From Hyphomicrobiales bacterium (GTDB lineage: Bacteria; Pseudomonadota; Alphaproteobacteria; Rhizobiales; Rhizobiaceae), in the NCBI GenBank assembly GCA_900489925.1, contig UEHQ01000026.1, positions 62,001 to 126,000 on the forward strand: a stretch of DNA of 64,000 nt, in the 5' to 3' direction. Every line of letters starts with the position of its first letter. Within the stretch, counting starts at the first letter, position 1. This document shows positions 18,536 to 27,482 of this stretch, one piece after another. The notes under the pieces were generated by a model that was given only the letters and a program-made list of their open reading frames with translations, made no database searches and was not told the origin of the DNA. The translations under genes and the position numbers were made by a program.

Positions 18536-19666
18536 ATGACCGAGAACTTCCAGTTCACCCTCAAGAAGACCGATGGCGGCGCGCGTCTCGGCGAAGTTTC
18601 CATGCCGCGCGGCACGATCCGCACGCCAGCCTTCATGCCCGTGGGCACCGTCGGCACCGTCAAGGCGATGTATCTCGACCAGGTGCGCGAGGGCGGCGCC
18701 GATATCATTCTCGGCAACACCTATCACCTGATGCTGCGGCCGACGGCCGAGCGCGTGGCGCGGCTTGGCGGCCTGCACAAGCTGATCCGCTGGGATGGGC
18801 CGATCCTGACCGATAGCGGCGGCTTCCAGGTCATGTCGCTGTCGGGGCTGCGCAAGCTCGACGAGCAGGGCGTGACCTTCAAGAGCCATGTCGACGGCAG
18901 CCTGCACCACATGTCGCCGGAGCGCTCCATCGAGATCCAGGGGTTGCTCGACAGCGATATCCAGATGCAGCTCGACGAGTGCGTGGCGCTTCCGGCCGAG
19001 CCGCGCGAGATCGAGCGCGCGATGGAAATGTCGCTGCGCTGGGCCGAGCGCTGCAAGGTTGCCTTCGGCAACCAGCCGGGCAAGGCGATGTTCGGCATCG
19101 TGCAGGGCGGCGATATCCCGGCACTGCGCGTGCGCTCGGCCGAGGCGCTCGCGCAGCTCGACCTCAAGGGCTACGCCGTTGGCGGCCTCGCAGTTGGCGA
19201 ACCGCAAGCTGTCATGCTGAAGATGCTGGAAGAAACCTTGCCGGTTCTGCCGACCGAGAAGCCTCGCTATCTCATGGGTGTCGGCACGCCTGAAGACATC
19301 CTGCGCTCCGTGGCGCGCGGTATCGACATGTTCGACTGCGTGATGCCGACCCGCTCTGGCCGTCACGGCCTGGCGTTTACCCGCCGCGGCAAGGTCAACA
19401 TCCGCAATGCCCGCCACGCCGAGGACATGCGTCCGCTCGACGAGCAGTCGAACTGCCCGGCGACCCGCGATTACTCGCGCGCCTATCTGCACCACCTCGT
19501 GCGCTCTAACGAGGCGCTCGGCGGCATGCTGCTCTCGTGGAACAACCTCTCCTACTATCAGGAACTGATGCAGGGGATCCGCAAGGCGATCGCCGAAGGT
19601 CGCTTCGCCGATTTTATGGCGGAGACGGAGGCCGAATGGGCGAGGGGCGATCTCGATCCGGTGTGA
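18536..19666 (+). CDS. tgt: tRNA-guanine transglycosylase lacking the usual zinc ligands
   Basis: A 376-residue TGT, swapping guanine 34 for preQ1 in tRNAs with GUN anticodons. Catalytic residues are kept: Asp93 in TDSGGFQ and the nucleophile Asp267 in FDCVMPTR. The zinc site is not: where E. coli has CxCxxC and a downstream His, this protein has S305-N-C307-P-A-T310 and Asn336, so only one of four ligands survives. The frame and flanking [11 protein letters not shown] are intact, so this is not a sequencing error. Such a site appears to be a lineage feature and would require structural compensation. It starts at the base after the queA stop. Confidence 0.95.
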   Translation: MTENFQFTLKKTDGGARLGEVSMPRGTIRTPAFMPVGTVGTVKAMYLDQVREGGADIILGNTYHLMLRPTAERVARLGGLHKLIRWDGPILTDSGGFQVMSLSGLRKLDEQGVTFKSHVDGSLHHMSPERSIEIQGLLDSDIQMQLDECVALPAEPREIERAMEMSLRWAERCKVAFGNQPGKAMFGIVQGGDIPALRVRSAEALAQLDLKGYAVGGLAVGEPQAVMLKMLEETLPVLPTEKPRYLMGVGTPEDILRSVARGIDMFDCVMPTRSGRHGLAFTRRGKVNIRNARHAEDMRPLDEQSNCPATRDYSRAYLHHLVRSNEALGGMLLSWNNLSYYQELMQGIRKAIAEGRFADFMAETEAEWARGDLDPV

Positions 19667-19743
19667 CGGGGCCCGCCTGTCCTCGCGCCAGGCACATCAG
19701 AACGGCGCTCTATCAGCACAGGTTGCTTCCGCTGGCTTAGGTC

Positions 19744-20172
19744 TCAAATGCCTTCGCTATCGGAGCTCTGCACGATCTGGACAGCATTGATCTTGTAATC
19801 TCCATTGGGCTGGCGGGACACCTGGTAGACTGCGGTCCAATCCTTGCCGTCGCGGCCGGTGATCAGAACCTCCTGATAGATCACGGCGCCATTGTCGATC
19901 GAGCGGCTGCGCCCGAACGCATAGTTGCCGGGGTGATAGACAGGCTCATAGCTCTTCTTGACCATGGCGAAGAAGACGTTCTTGTCGGGATAAAGCTGCT
20001 TCAGCCCAGGGGCCGCATAAGAGTAGGCTGCCTCCGCGTCATCACGCAGAAATGCCCTGATCTGCTCCTCGATCATCGTGCGCGTTGCCTCGATCGGATC
20101 TTCGGCGCGAACGGCGGCGACCGATACGAGGGACGCAACGCATAAAACAAGCACTGCGAGAAAAGCGCGCAT
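19744..20172 (-). CDS. DUF4864 domain-containing exported protein
   Basis: A 142-residue protein with a signal peptide (MRAFLAVLVLCVASLVSVAAVRA) and a small NTF2/SnoaL-like alpha+beta domain: IRAFLRDDAEAAYSYAAPGLKQLY, then YEPVYHPGNYAFGRS and a C-terminal WTAVYQVSRQPNGDYKINAVQI. This pattern matches DUF4864, of unknown function. It converges on tgt with 77 bases between stops. Confidence 0.8.
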   Translation of the reverse strand: MRAFLAVLVLCVASLVSVAAVRAEDPIEATRTMIEEQIRAFLRDDAEAAYSYAAPGLKQLYPDKNVFFAMVKKSYEPVYHPGNYAFGRSRSIDNGAVIYQEVLITGRDGKDWTAVYQVSRQPNGDYKINAVQIVQSSDSEGI

Positions 20173-20420
20173 CGGAATAACTCCAGCTATCCATCAGAAT
20201 TGTAGGGCTGCCGACGCGTAGGAAAAGGGGCAGGCCCAAGCATTGTCTCGCTTGAAACCGCGCGATGCCAAATATGCCGGCGCTCGCTGCGTCGGTTGCG
20301 TTGAGGATCCGACCGTACGAGCGCCGAGGTTTACGCAGACGGCGCCACCCTATACAGGCACATTATGCTCAACCAGCCTGCGCTGGACCGTGCATTATCG
20401 ATACATGAAGGAAGACCGAA

Positions 20421-20723
20421 ATGAGTGACCAGAACGACGACTACATCTATGACGAAGCGACTGGCGAGTGGCGCCCGGCATCCGAGATCGCCGCCGAGAA
20501 AGCCAGTGCTGCCGAGGTACGCGACGCTTCGGGCAATGTCCTTGCAGATGGGGATTCCGTCGTCCTGGTGAAAGACCTGAAGGTCAAGGGTGCGGGCCAG
20601 ACCTTGAAGCAAGGCACCGTCATCCGGTCCATCAGATTGACCGACAATCCCGAGGAGATCGATTGTCGCCATGATGCGATCAAGGGGCTTGTCCTGCGGA
20701 CCGAGTTCGTGCGCAAGCGCTGA
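20421..20723 (+). CDS. PhnA/YjdM-domain protein without the zinc ribbon
   Basis: A 100-residue protein whose C-terminal two thirds match the PhnA domain: VRDASGNVLADGDSVVLVKDLKVKG, then GTVIRSIRLTDNPEEIDC and IKGLVLRTEFVRK. E. coli YjdM has an N-terminal four-Cys zinc ribbon; here the N-terminus (DDYIYDEATGEWRP) has none. Despite the historical link to phosphonate use, the function is unknown. AAGGAAG lies about seven bases before the ATG. Confidence 0.8.
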   Translation: MSDQNDDYIYDEATGEWRPASEIAAEKASAAEVRDASGNVLADGDSVVLVKDLKVKGAGQTLKQGTVIRSIRLTDNPEEIDCRHDAIKGLVLRTEFVRKR

Positions 20724-21174
20724 TCGAGAAAATTGCGTGCTGGCGGCCGCATCCAGTGTCGTCGCTATCTGATTTGGGTAACGGCACTACAAGTGAAAAT
20801 TGGGACTGAAGCAGCTCTGCGCACCTCGGGACAGCCACGCCGCGATCTGCAGTCGGAACCGATGGGTGCGGAGCCGTTGCGCTACCATGATACAAAGCTG
20901 CCTGCAGGTGCCGAAACGATGACGATAGACGCGGTCAGGCTACCAATCGCTGGAAGCACCAAAACGGCCGCTGCCTAGCCTTGATCTTCGTTCCTTGTGA
21001 GCACCGAGGTCGGCGGGCGGTTCAGCTAATCTAATATGAGCTTGGTGCGTTGGTGCATCCAGCAGCAAGCCGAAGGGGACGCTAGGTCTTGCATCAACCT
21101 CACTACATACAAAGATCGGATAAGGTAGATTATGGAACAAAACTAATATCGTAGATCCCAACCGGAGACGCTGG
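20724..21174. other. 451-bp non-coding stretch
   Basis: No gene with a convincing ribosome site or family match is seen. An 81-codon frame at 20733 is compositionally unlike a protein and is not called. No tRNA cloverleaf or strong hairpin was found. It marks the switch from conserved core genes to the accessory block that begins with the FkbM gene, and is a plausible junction. Confidence 0.5.
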
Positions 21175-22008
21175 TTATGCCGCTGGCGCGATGATCTCCC
21201 GCTTCTGGTTGACCCTCAGCTCTTCCGACACGTACCAACCGTCCCATTGTGAGAACTGACGAAAGACCCTGACGTATCCCTTGCGCCGAAGCAGCGCATC
21301 GATTTCCGGTTCGGTCTTCGGATTGTTCTCGACCGACAGCAGCTTGATTTTCCGATTGAAGCTGAACGCCTGCAGGATCGCCAGTTCGCTTCCTTCGGTA
21401 TCGATCGACATGTAGTCGATCACCGGTGGCGCATCGTACTTGTCGAGCAGATCGTCCAGCGAAATCGTTTCGACCTGAATGCGCCGGCCCTTGCTGCGCA
21501 CGGCGGCAAAATGGTCGCCATCGGAGAAGCTGGCAATGGCGCTCAGTTCCGGATCCGATGTGTCGGTCGCAACAAACGTGACGACATCGCCTGACGTCGA
21601 TGAGACGCACATGCGTTCGATGCTCGCGCGCCTGTTGGCGAACAGCTCGTCGTGCCAGATTGGATTGGGCTCAGCCAGAATGCCCTTCCAACCGAATTTT
21701 GTCTCGAGAAGCCACGTATTGCTGTTCTTCAGCCCGTTTGTCGCTCCGAACTCCACGAAGAACCCGTCCCGTTTCTCGCCGAGCTCAAAACATACCCATA
21801 AATCCTGCAATATCTGTGATCTGGCGTAATCTCTTCGGGAGAAACAATAGCCGAGAAACCGTGCTTCCTCGTTCTCCAGCGCCTGGGAAACCTCCGATCG
21901 GTTCAGTCTTATCGAATTGAACAACAGAGTCTGAGTCGACGTGCTCTTCAACACCTTGTTACAAAGAGCAGCCATTCCGGAAAGAGTAAGCTTTTTTAGG
22001 CTTACCAT
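21175..22008 (-). CDS. FkbM-family methyltransferase
   Basis: A 277-residue SAM-dependent methyltransferase. The SAM site begins GFFVEFGATNGLKNSNTWLLE, split by the usual Gly-rich turn, with WKGILAEPNP as the acidic loop and the characteristic VDYMSIDTEGSELAIL-like stretch (here IDYMSIDTEGSE) of the FkbM group. Relatives O-methylate sugars or polyketides in capsule, glycolipid or antibiotic synthesis; the substrate here is unknown. AAGGTG lies six bases before ATG 22008. The flanking DNA on both sides is non-coding and its upstream region is AT-rich, suggesting acquisition separate from the neighbouring operon. Confidence 0.84.
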   Translation of the reverse strand: MVSLKKLTLSGMAALCNKVLKSTSTQTLLFNSIRLNRSEVSQALENEEARFLGYCFSRRDYARSQILQDLWVCFELGEKRDGFFVEFGATNGLKNSNTWLLETKFGWKGILAEPNPIWHDELFANRRASIERMCVSSTSGDVVTFVATDTSDPELSAIASFSDGDHFAAVRSKGRRIQVETISLDDLLDKYDAPPVIDYMSIDTEGSELAILQAFSFNRKIKLLSVENNPKTEPEIDALLRRKGYVRVFRQFSQWDGWYVSEELRVNQKREIIAPAA

Positions 22009-22202
22009 ACTGGCACCTTTTCACATTGAGCTCTGTCTGTTCTTCCAGCAATGAGGAAATACTAGACAGGAACCAACCAACGAAAGAATTTTAGGCAACT
22101 GCATGCAACTGATAGACATGCGCGACTAGCGTATCGCACCAAGTGACAATACATCACCAAAATCTAAAGTATATGAGGAACGCGTTCGAGCATCGAACGT
22201 AG

Positions 22203-22883
22203 TTATCGAATGCTCTTCGCTGTGGCAAAAACAATACTTGCGTCGCTCACAATCGCGACGTGAGCATATGCCGCCTGGCTCGCTGCGACGGCATCGCCGC
22301 GCATAATCGCGGTCACGATAACGTCGTGCTCATCGTAAGATTTGGCCAATCGTCCAGGCAATCGAAACTGCGCGCGCCGAAATGGAGCGAGCCGCGCGCG
22401 GGTCTGCGTCACCAGTTCGTAGATGTGATCGTTGTGGGCTCCACGATAGAGCTGGCTGTGAAATTCCGTGTTGTGGGCGGCGTAGTCCTCGTCGGCGCCG
22501 GCGTGCACGAGCTTGGCCGATGCGCGGTGCTCGAGTTCGAGCGTCCTTCGCTCATCCACGGTCATCCGTTCGGCGGCCAGCCGCGCGCAGATCCCCTCCA
22601 GCTCTGACATCGCTTCGAACATAGAATGAAGGTAGCTCTCGGTGACGTTGGCAACGACGGCGCTGCGGTTCGGCTCGCGCTCCACCAGCCCCATGGCGCC
22701 AAGTTCGCGCAAGGCTTCGCGTACGGGCGTACGCGAAACATCGAACCGGGCTGCGAGCGATATCTCGTCGAGGCGCTCACCCGGCGACAGCACGCCGGTC
22801 ACGATCATGTCAGCGATGGCACGCACCATCTGCTCTACGGTCGTCCCTGCCCTGATCACTTCTCGACGCCTGATCTGCTTCAC
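22203..22883 (-). CDS. GntR/FadR-type regulator of the cyanurate operon (inferred)
   Basis: A 226-residue regulator: winged helix at about residues 15-80 (SPGERLDEISLAARFDVSRTPVREALREL, in two helices) and an all-helical FCD ligand domain. Probable metal/ligand residues are in AHNTEFHSQLY, YDEHDVI and AYAHVAI. It is transcribed away from the BMP-transporter/hydrolase operon across a 322-bp region with repeated TGCATACA motifs, so it is the likely regulator of that operon, sensing a pathway compound. The GTG start at 22883 has GGAAGG a little far upstream (about ten bases), so the start could shift. Confidence 0.9.
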   Translation of the reverse strand: MKQIRRREVIRAGTTVEQMVRAIADMIVTGVLSPGERLDEISLAARFDVSRTPVREALRELGAMGLVEREPNRSAVVANVTESYLHSMFEAMSELEGICARLAAERMTVDERRTLELEHRASAKLVHAGADEDYAAHNTEFHSQLYRGAHNDHIYELVTQTRARLAPFRRAQFRLPGRLAKSYDEHDVIVTAIMRGDAVAASQAAYAHVAIVSDASIVFATAKSIR

Positions 22884-23205
22884 AATTTCATCTGCCTTCC
22901 TGATTGCATACAGATGTACGTGACCCGAATAAAAGTCAAATATTTTATATTTTGCCGTGTTTTACGCCCGCGTCTTTATCGAGATAACCAAGATTTTTTG
23001 GCGTCATCGATCGGTTAGCCGGTCTAAAAATAATCCGTGAATATTTTTTCATCATATGCAGCGAAAATCTGCATACACTTTACCCCTCCGTCCGCGTGGC
23101 GATATTTTTATATAGGCAAACCAAATAGATAAAGTTTGGCACGGCCATTGCATACACTTTTCCGTAACGTTTTTCGAACCGGCCCTAGCCGCAAGGAGCA
23201 TTCCG
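22884..23205. promoter_or_regulatory. Divergent control region with three TGCATACA repeats
   Basis: This AT-rich 322-bp gap between the GntR gene and the transporter operon has no gene. It holds TTGCATACA at 22904-22912, TGCATACAC at 23070-23078 and TTGCATACAC at 23148-23157, all in the same orientation; the last two are followed by similar CTTTT/CTTTA runs. FCD-type GntR proteins bind TNGTATNCNA-like sites, so these are candidate operators, one next to the regulator start and two before the operon. Confidence 0.6.
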
Positions 23206-24330
23206 ATGACCAAACTCCTTTCCATGAATCGCCGCCATTTCCTTCAGGCATCTGCAGCCGGCGCCCTCGCTCTTACGCCTGGCCTGCTCCCGGGCCGCGC
23301 CCTCGCCCAGACGGCGCTGACCGTCGGCTTCATCTATGTCGGCCCCAAGGACGACTATGGCTATAACCAGGCACATGCAGAAGGTGCCGCAGCCGTCAAG
23401 GCAATGCCTGGCATCACCGTCGTCGAAGAGGAAAATGTGCCTGAAACCGTCGATGTCCAGAAGACGATGGAATCGATGATCAATCTCGATGGCGCCACCC
23501 TGCTCTTCCCGACCTCCTTCGGCTATTTCGACCCCCACATGCTGGCCATGGCCGCGAAATATCCCGACATCCAGTTCCGCCATTGCGGCGGCCTCTGGCA
23601 GGAGGGCAAGAACCCGATGAATACCGGCTCCTATTTCGGCTATATCGGCCAGGGCCAGTATCTGAACGGGATCGCGGCGGGCTATGCCTCGAAGAGCAAG
23701 AAGATCGGCTTCGTCGCCGCCAAGCCGATCCCGCAGGTGCTGCAGAACATCAACTCATTCCTGCTCGGCGCGCGCTCGGTCGATCCCGCCATCACCTGCC
23801 AGGTGATCTTCACCGGCGAATGGTCGCTGGCCGTCAAGGAAGCGGAAGCCACCAACGCGCTGGTCGACCAGGGCGCCGATGTCATCACCTGCCACGTCGA
23901 CAGCCCGAAGGTCGTGGTCGAGACCGCCGCCGGTCGCGGTGCCTTCGTCTGCGGCTACCACGCCAACCAGAGCCCGCTGGCGCCCGAGAAGTACCTCACA
24001 GGCGCGGAATGGGCCTGGGGCAACGTCTACACCGATTTCGTCAAGAAGGCGCAGGCCGGCGAGAAGCTCGGCAATTTCGTGCGCGGCGGCCTGAAGGACG
24101 GCTTCGTCAAGATGAGCCCGCTCGGACCTGCCGTTTCGGCTGAGGCCCGCACCAAGTTCGAGGCCGTCCATGCCGAGATCATGAGCGGCAAGTTCTCGGT
24201 CTTCAAGGGACCGATGAAGGACAACAAGGGCAATGTGATCGTTGCCGCCGACAAGGCGCTCGCCGAGGACGCGATCGAGCTCGAGAGCATGGATTATCTG
24301 GTCGAGGGCGTCGTCGGATCCACGGCTTAA
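23206..24330 (+). CDS. BMP-family ABC transporter substrate-binding protein (Tat-exported)
   Basis: A 374-residue Bmp/PnrA-like lipoprotein-fold binding protein. The N-terminus has a twin-arginine signal, NRRHFLQASAAGALAL, with cleavage near GRALA. The mature part opens TVGFIYVGPKDDYGYNQAHAEG, a split typical of the family, and continues with GYASKSKKIGFVAAKPIP. Known relatives bind nucleosides or purines. Here it leads an operon of urea-oligomer hydrolases, so cyanurate, biuret or triuret is the inferred ligand; these are ring or amide compounds of similar size and polarity to pyrimidines. AAGGAG lies seven bases before ATG 23206. Confidence 0.9.
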   Translation: MTKLLSMNRRHFLQASAAGALALTPGLLPGRALAQTALTVGFIYVGPKDDYGYNQAHAEGAAAVKAMPGITVVEEENVPETVDVQKTMESMINLDGATLLFPTSFGYFDPHMLAMAAKYPDIQFRHCGGLWQEGKNPMNTGSYFGYIGQGQYLNGIAAGYASKSKKIGFVAAKPIPQVLQNINSFLLGARSVDPAITCQVIFTGEWSLAVKEAEATNALVDQGADVITCHVDSPKVVVETAAGRGAFVCGYHANQSPLAPEKYLTGAEWAWGNVYTDFVKKAQAGEKLGNFVRGGLKDGFVKMSPLGPAVSAEARTKFEAVHAEIMSGKFSVFKGPMKDNKGNVIVAADKALAEDAIELESMDYLVEGVVGSTA

Positions 24331-24348
24331 GCCACAGGGAGAAGCGTC

Positions 24349-25488
24349 ATGACAATCGAGGCGAACACTCCATCCCTATCGCCTGCAATCTCCGATACGC
24401 CGGCGCGGTCCTTCCTGGGGCCGTTGCTGGAATGGCTGGCGCGGCGGGCAGAGCCCGTCGTCATCAGCCTCGGCGCGATCCTGGTCGGTCTGGCGCTTTT
24501 CTCGCTCTTCATCATGGCGGTCGGCAAGTCGCCGGCCGTGCTTTTCCAGCTCATGTATACCGGCGGCTTCGGCAGCTGGTTTTCGGTGCAGAACAGCCTC
24601 AGCCGTTCCGCGCCGCTGCTTCTGACAGCGCTCTGCGTGGCGCTGCCGGCAAGGCTTGGGCTGACCATCATCGGCGGCGAGGGAGCCGTGGTGCTTGGCG
24701 GCGTGGCTGCCGCGGCAATCGCCCTTCCCTTCATCGGCGCCCTGCCCGCCATCCTCGTGCTGCTTCTGATGGCGGCGGCGGCCATGGTGGTCGGTGGCAT
24801 CTGGATCGGCCTTGCGGGCTTCCTGCGGCACTATCGCGGGGTGAACGAGACGATCTCCTCGCTGCTGCTTGCCTATATCGCAATCGCGCTGATGAACCAG
24901 TTCGTCGAGGGGCCGCTGCGCGACCCAGCCAGCCTCAACAAGCCCTCCACAGCGCCGCTGCCGGCGGAGTACATGATGGGCAAGATACCGGGTATGGACG
25001 TGCACTGGGGTCTGGTGATCGGTATCGTTGCCTGCATTGTCTCCTGGATCCTGATCGAGGTGACGAGCTACGGCTTTGCCGCCCGCATCGCCGGCGGCAA
25101 TGTGCGCGCCGCGCAGATCCAGGGATTGCCGGTGGGACGGCTGATCGTTGGCTTCACGGCGATTGCCGGCAGCTTCGCCGGGCTTGCCGGCATGATCGAG
25201 GTCGCCGCCGTCCAGGGCAGCGCCAATGCCTCGATCGCGGCCGGCTACGGCTATACCGGCATCCTCGTCGCCTTCCTGGCGCGACACAATCCGCTGGCGA
25301 TCATTCCCGTCGCCATCCTGCTCGGCGGCATCGATGCCTCGGGCGGGTTGATCCAGCGGCGCATGGGCCTGCCGGACGCGACCGTGCTGGTGCTGCAGGG
25401 GACGCTGTTCGTCGTCATCCTGCTGTTCGAGACCTTCTACGGCCGCTTTAAGATCTTCAACCCCGACCTTTGGAAGAGGAACCCGTGA
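24349..25488 (+). CDS. BMP-type ABC transporter permease 1
   Basis: A 379-residue membrane protein with about ten helices, matching the BPD_transp_2 family of sugar/nucleoside permeases. The central loop VNETISSLLLAYIAIALMN is its hallmark, and the C-terminal half holds GLAGMIEVAAVQG. It lies 18 bases after the binding protein and its TGA overlaps the ATG of the second permease. It forms the channel with the next gene and the ATPase at 29241. Confidence 0.9.
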   Translation: MTIEANTPSLSPAISDTPARSFLGPLLEWLARRAEPVVISLGAILVGLALFSLFIMAVGKSPAVLFQLMYTGGFGSWFSVQNSLSRSAPLLLTALCVALPARLGLTIIGGEGAVVLGGVAAAAIALPFIGALPAILVLLLMAAAAMVVGGIWIGLAGFLRHYRGVNETISSLLLAYIAIALMNQFVEGPLRDPASLNKPSTAPLPAEYMMGKIPGMDVHWGLVIGIVACIVSWILIEVTSYGFAARIAGGNVRAAQIQGLPVGRLIVGFTAIAGSFAGLAGMIEVAAVQGSANASIAAGYGYTGILVAFLARHNPLAIIPVAILLGGIDASGGLIQRRMGLPDATVLVLQGTLFVVILLFETFYGRFKIFNPDLWKRNP

Positions 25489-26414
25489 TGGACGAGACCG
25501 GTATCGGCATATGGGGTGTACCGCTGGCGATCCTCGCCGGCGCGATCCGCGTCTCCACGCCCTTCATCTTCGTCAGCCTCGGCGAGACGATCACCGAGCG
25601 ATCCGGGCGCATCAATCTCGGGCTAGAGGGAACGCTGGTGTTCGGCGCGATGACGGCCTACGCGATTGCCGTCATGAGCGGTTCGGCCTGGCTCGGTGTG
25701 CTCGCGGCCATGGGAACGGGCGCCGTCTTCGGCCTCGTGCACGGCTGGATCTGCAAGTGGCCGAAGGTCAACGACATCGCGATCGGCATCGCCATGATGC
25801 AGTTCGGCCTGGGGATGGCCTTCTTCCTCGGCAAGCCCTTCATCAAGCCGGTGGCCCCCCACCTGCCCTCGATCCCGCTCGGCGGCTGGTCGAGCCTGCC
25901 GCAGGTGCAAGCTGCCTTGAACATCAATGTGCTCTTCGTTATCGGCGCGCTGCTTGCGGTGGCGCTGTGGTGGGCATTCAAGAATACCCGCGTCGGGCTG
26001 ATCCTGCGCGTCGTCGGCGATAGCACGGATGCGGCGCGCGCCATGGGTATCGATCCGGATCGCGTCCGACTGCTTGCCACGGCGGCGGGCGGATCGCTGG
26101 CCGCAGTCGGCGGGGCCTATCTCTCGCTCTACTATCCGGGATCATGGAACGAGGGCATCTCATCCGGCCAGGGCCTGATGGCAGTGGCGCTGGTCATCTT
26201 CGCGCGCTGGAATCCGATCGGCTGCTTCCTTGCCGCCTTGCTTTTCGGTGGTGCGGGCGCGCTCGGCCCTGCCCTGCAATCGGTCGGCGTCACGCAAGGC
26301 TACTACCTGTTCTACGCGGCCCCCTACGTGCTGACGCTCGCCATCCTGATCGCCACCTCATCGCCCACTCGTTCGCTCGCGGGTGCGCCGGGGGCCCTGT
26401 CGCTCACGAAATAA
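25488..26414 (+). CDS. BMP-type ABC transporter permease 2
   Basis: A 308-residue permease of the same family, with about nine helices. Signatures are RVSTPFIFVSLGETITERSGRINLGLEG (in two parts around the Glu) and VNDIAIGIAMMQFGLGMAF. The second permease of BMP-type importers is usually shorter than the first, as here. The ATG at 25488 shares its A with the stop of the first permease gene (TGATG), implying translational coupling. Confidence 0.9.
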   Translation: MDETGIGIWGVPLAILAGAIRVSTPFIFVSLGETITERSGRINLGLEGTLVFGAMTAYAIAVMSGSAWLGVLAAMGTGAVFGLVHGWICKWPKVNDIAIGIAMMQFGLGMAFFLGKPFIKPVAPHLPSIPLGGWSSLPQVQAALNINVLFVIGALLAVALWWAFKNTRVGLILRVVGDSTDAARAMGIDPDRVRLLATAAGGSLAAVGGAYLSLYYPGSWNEGISSGQGLMAVALVIFARWNPIGCFLAALLFGGAGALGPALQSVGVTQGYYLFYAAPYVLTLAILIATSSPTRSLAGAPGALSLTK

Positions 26415-26456
26415 GTCACTCACCAAGTAATTCTGTTTTGAAATAGGGATTTAGCC

Positions 26457-27473
26457 ATGAACGGTCTCGGCGGCCTCAACAAATCCGAACACGGCGTCGG
26501 CATCGGCCTTGTGCAGTTGCAACTCCCCGTGACGGTCACCAAGGAAGATCTGGCGCGGCAAACGCAGGTGATCGTCGATCTCGCGACCAAGGCACGGCGC
26601 AACCAGCCGGGCATGGATCTCGTCGTCTTCCCCGAATATGCGCTGCACGGCCTGTCGATGGATATCAACCCCGAGATCATGTGCCGGATGGATGGGCCCG
26701 AGGTCGCGGCGTTCAAGAAGGCGTGCCTGGACAACAAGATCTGGGGCTGCTTCTCGATCATGGAGTTCAACCCCGGCGGCATGCCCTATAATTCCGGCAT
26801 CGTCATCGACGACATGGGCGAACTGAAGCTCTATTACCGCAAGATGCATCCCTGGGTGCCTGTCGAACCTTGGGAGCCGGGCAATCTCGGCATTCCCGTC
26901 ATCGATGGCCCGAAGGGCGCCAAGCTGGCGCTGATCATCTGCCACGACGGCATGTTCCCCGAAATGGCGCGCGAGTGCGCCTATAAGGGCGCCGAGATCA
27001 TGCTCCGCACGGCGGGCTATACCGCCCCGATCCGCGACAGCTGGAAATTCACCAACCAGTCCAACGCCTTCTGCAACCTCATGGTCACGGCGAGCGTGTG
27101 CATGTGCGGCTCGGACGGCACCTTCGACAGCATGGGCGAAGGCATGATCTGCAATTTCGACGGCTCGATCATCGCCCACGGGACGTCCGGCCGCGTCAAC
27201 GAGATCATCACCGCCGAGGTGCGGCCCGACCTGGTGCGCGAGGCGCGGTTCGGCTGGGGCGTGGAGAACAACATCTACCAGTTCGGCCACCGCGGCTATG
27301 TCGCCGTCGCGGGCGGCGCGGGTGACGCGCCCTACAGCTACATGCACGACCTGATCGCGGGCCAGTACAAGCTGCCCTGGGAAGCGGACATCAAGATCAC
27401 CGACGGCACGTCCTGCGGCTTCGACAAGCCGGCGAGGCGCTATGGCGAAACATTCAAGCTTGCGGGCGAATAG
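26457..27473 (+). CDS. Formamidase/aliphatic amidase-like nitrilase-superfamily enzyme
   Basis: A 338-residue carbon-nitrogen hydrolase. The catalytic triad is Glu60 (VVFPEY), Lys129 (YYRKMHPW) and Cys162 (ICHDGM). The sequence is close in plan to Helicobacter formamidase AmiF (334 residues), including NSGIVIDD, VEPWEPG, GWGVENNIY and the C-terminal GQYKLPWE. It should release ammonia from a small amide. Within an operon for cyanurate and biuret it may act on a related amide or on formamide-like by-products; the true substrate is unknown. It is 42 bases after the second permease. Confidence 0.85.
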   Translation: MNGLGGLNKSEHGVGIGLVQLQLPVTVTKEDLARQTQVIVDLATKARRNQPGMDLVVFPEYALHGLSMDINPEIMCRMDGPEVAAFKKACLDNKIWGCFSIMEFNPGGMPYNSGIVIDDMGELKLYYRKMHPWVPVEPWEPGNLGIPVIDGPKGAKLALIICHDGMFPEMARECAYKGAEIMLRTAGYTAPIRDSWKFTNQSNAFCNLMVTASVCMCGSDGTFDSMGEGMICNFDGSIIAHGTSGRVNEIITAEVRPDLVREARFGWGVENNIYQFGHRGYVAVAGGAGDAPYSYMHDLIAGQYKLPWEADIKITDGTSCGFDKPARRYGETFKLAGE

Positions 27474-27482
27474 AGGAGACGG

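Noticed and set aside
16988-19495. 835-codon open frame antisense to the cyclophilin, queA and tgt genes
   Set aside because: Spans three well-identified genes on the other strand and is compositionally unlike a protein (Arg/His/Ala/Asp rich without motifs).
20733-20978. 81-codon frame in the gap before the FkbM gene
   Set aside because: No ribosome site, no hydrophobic or structured segment, no similarity recognised; treated as non-coding.
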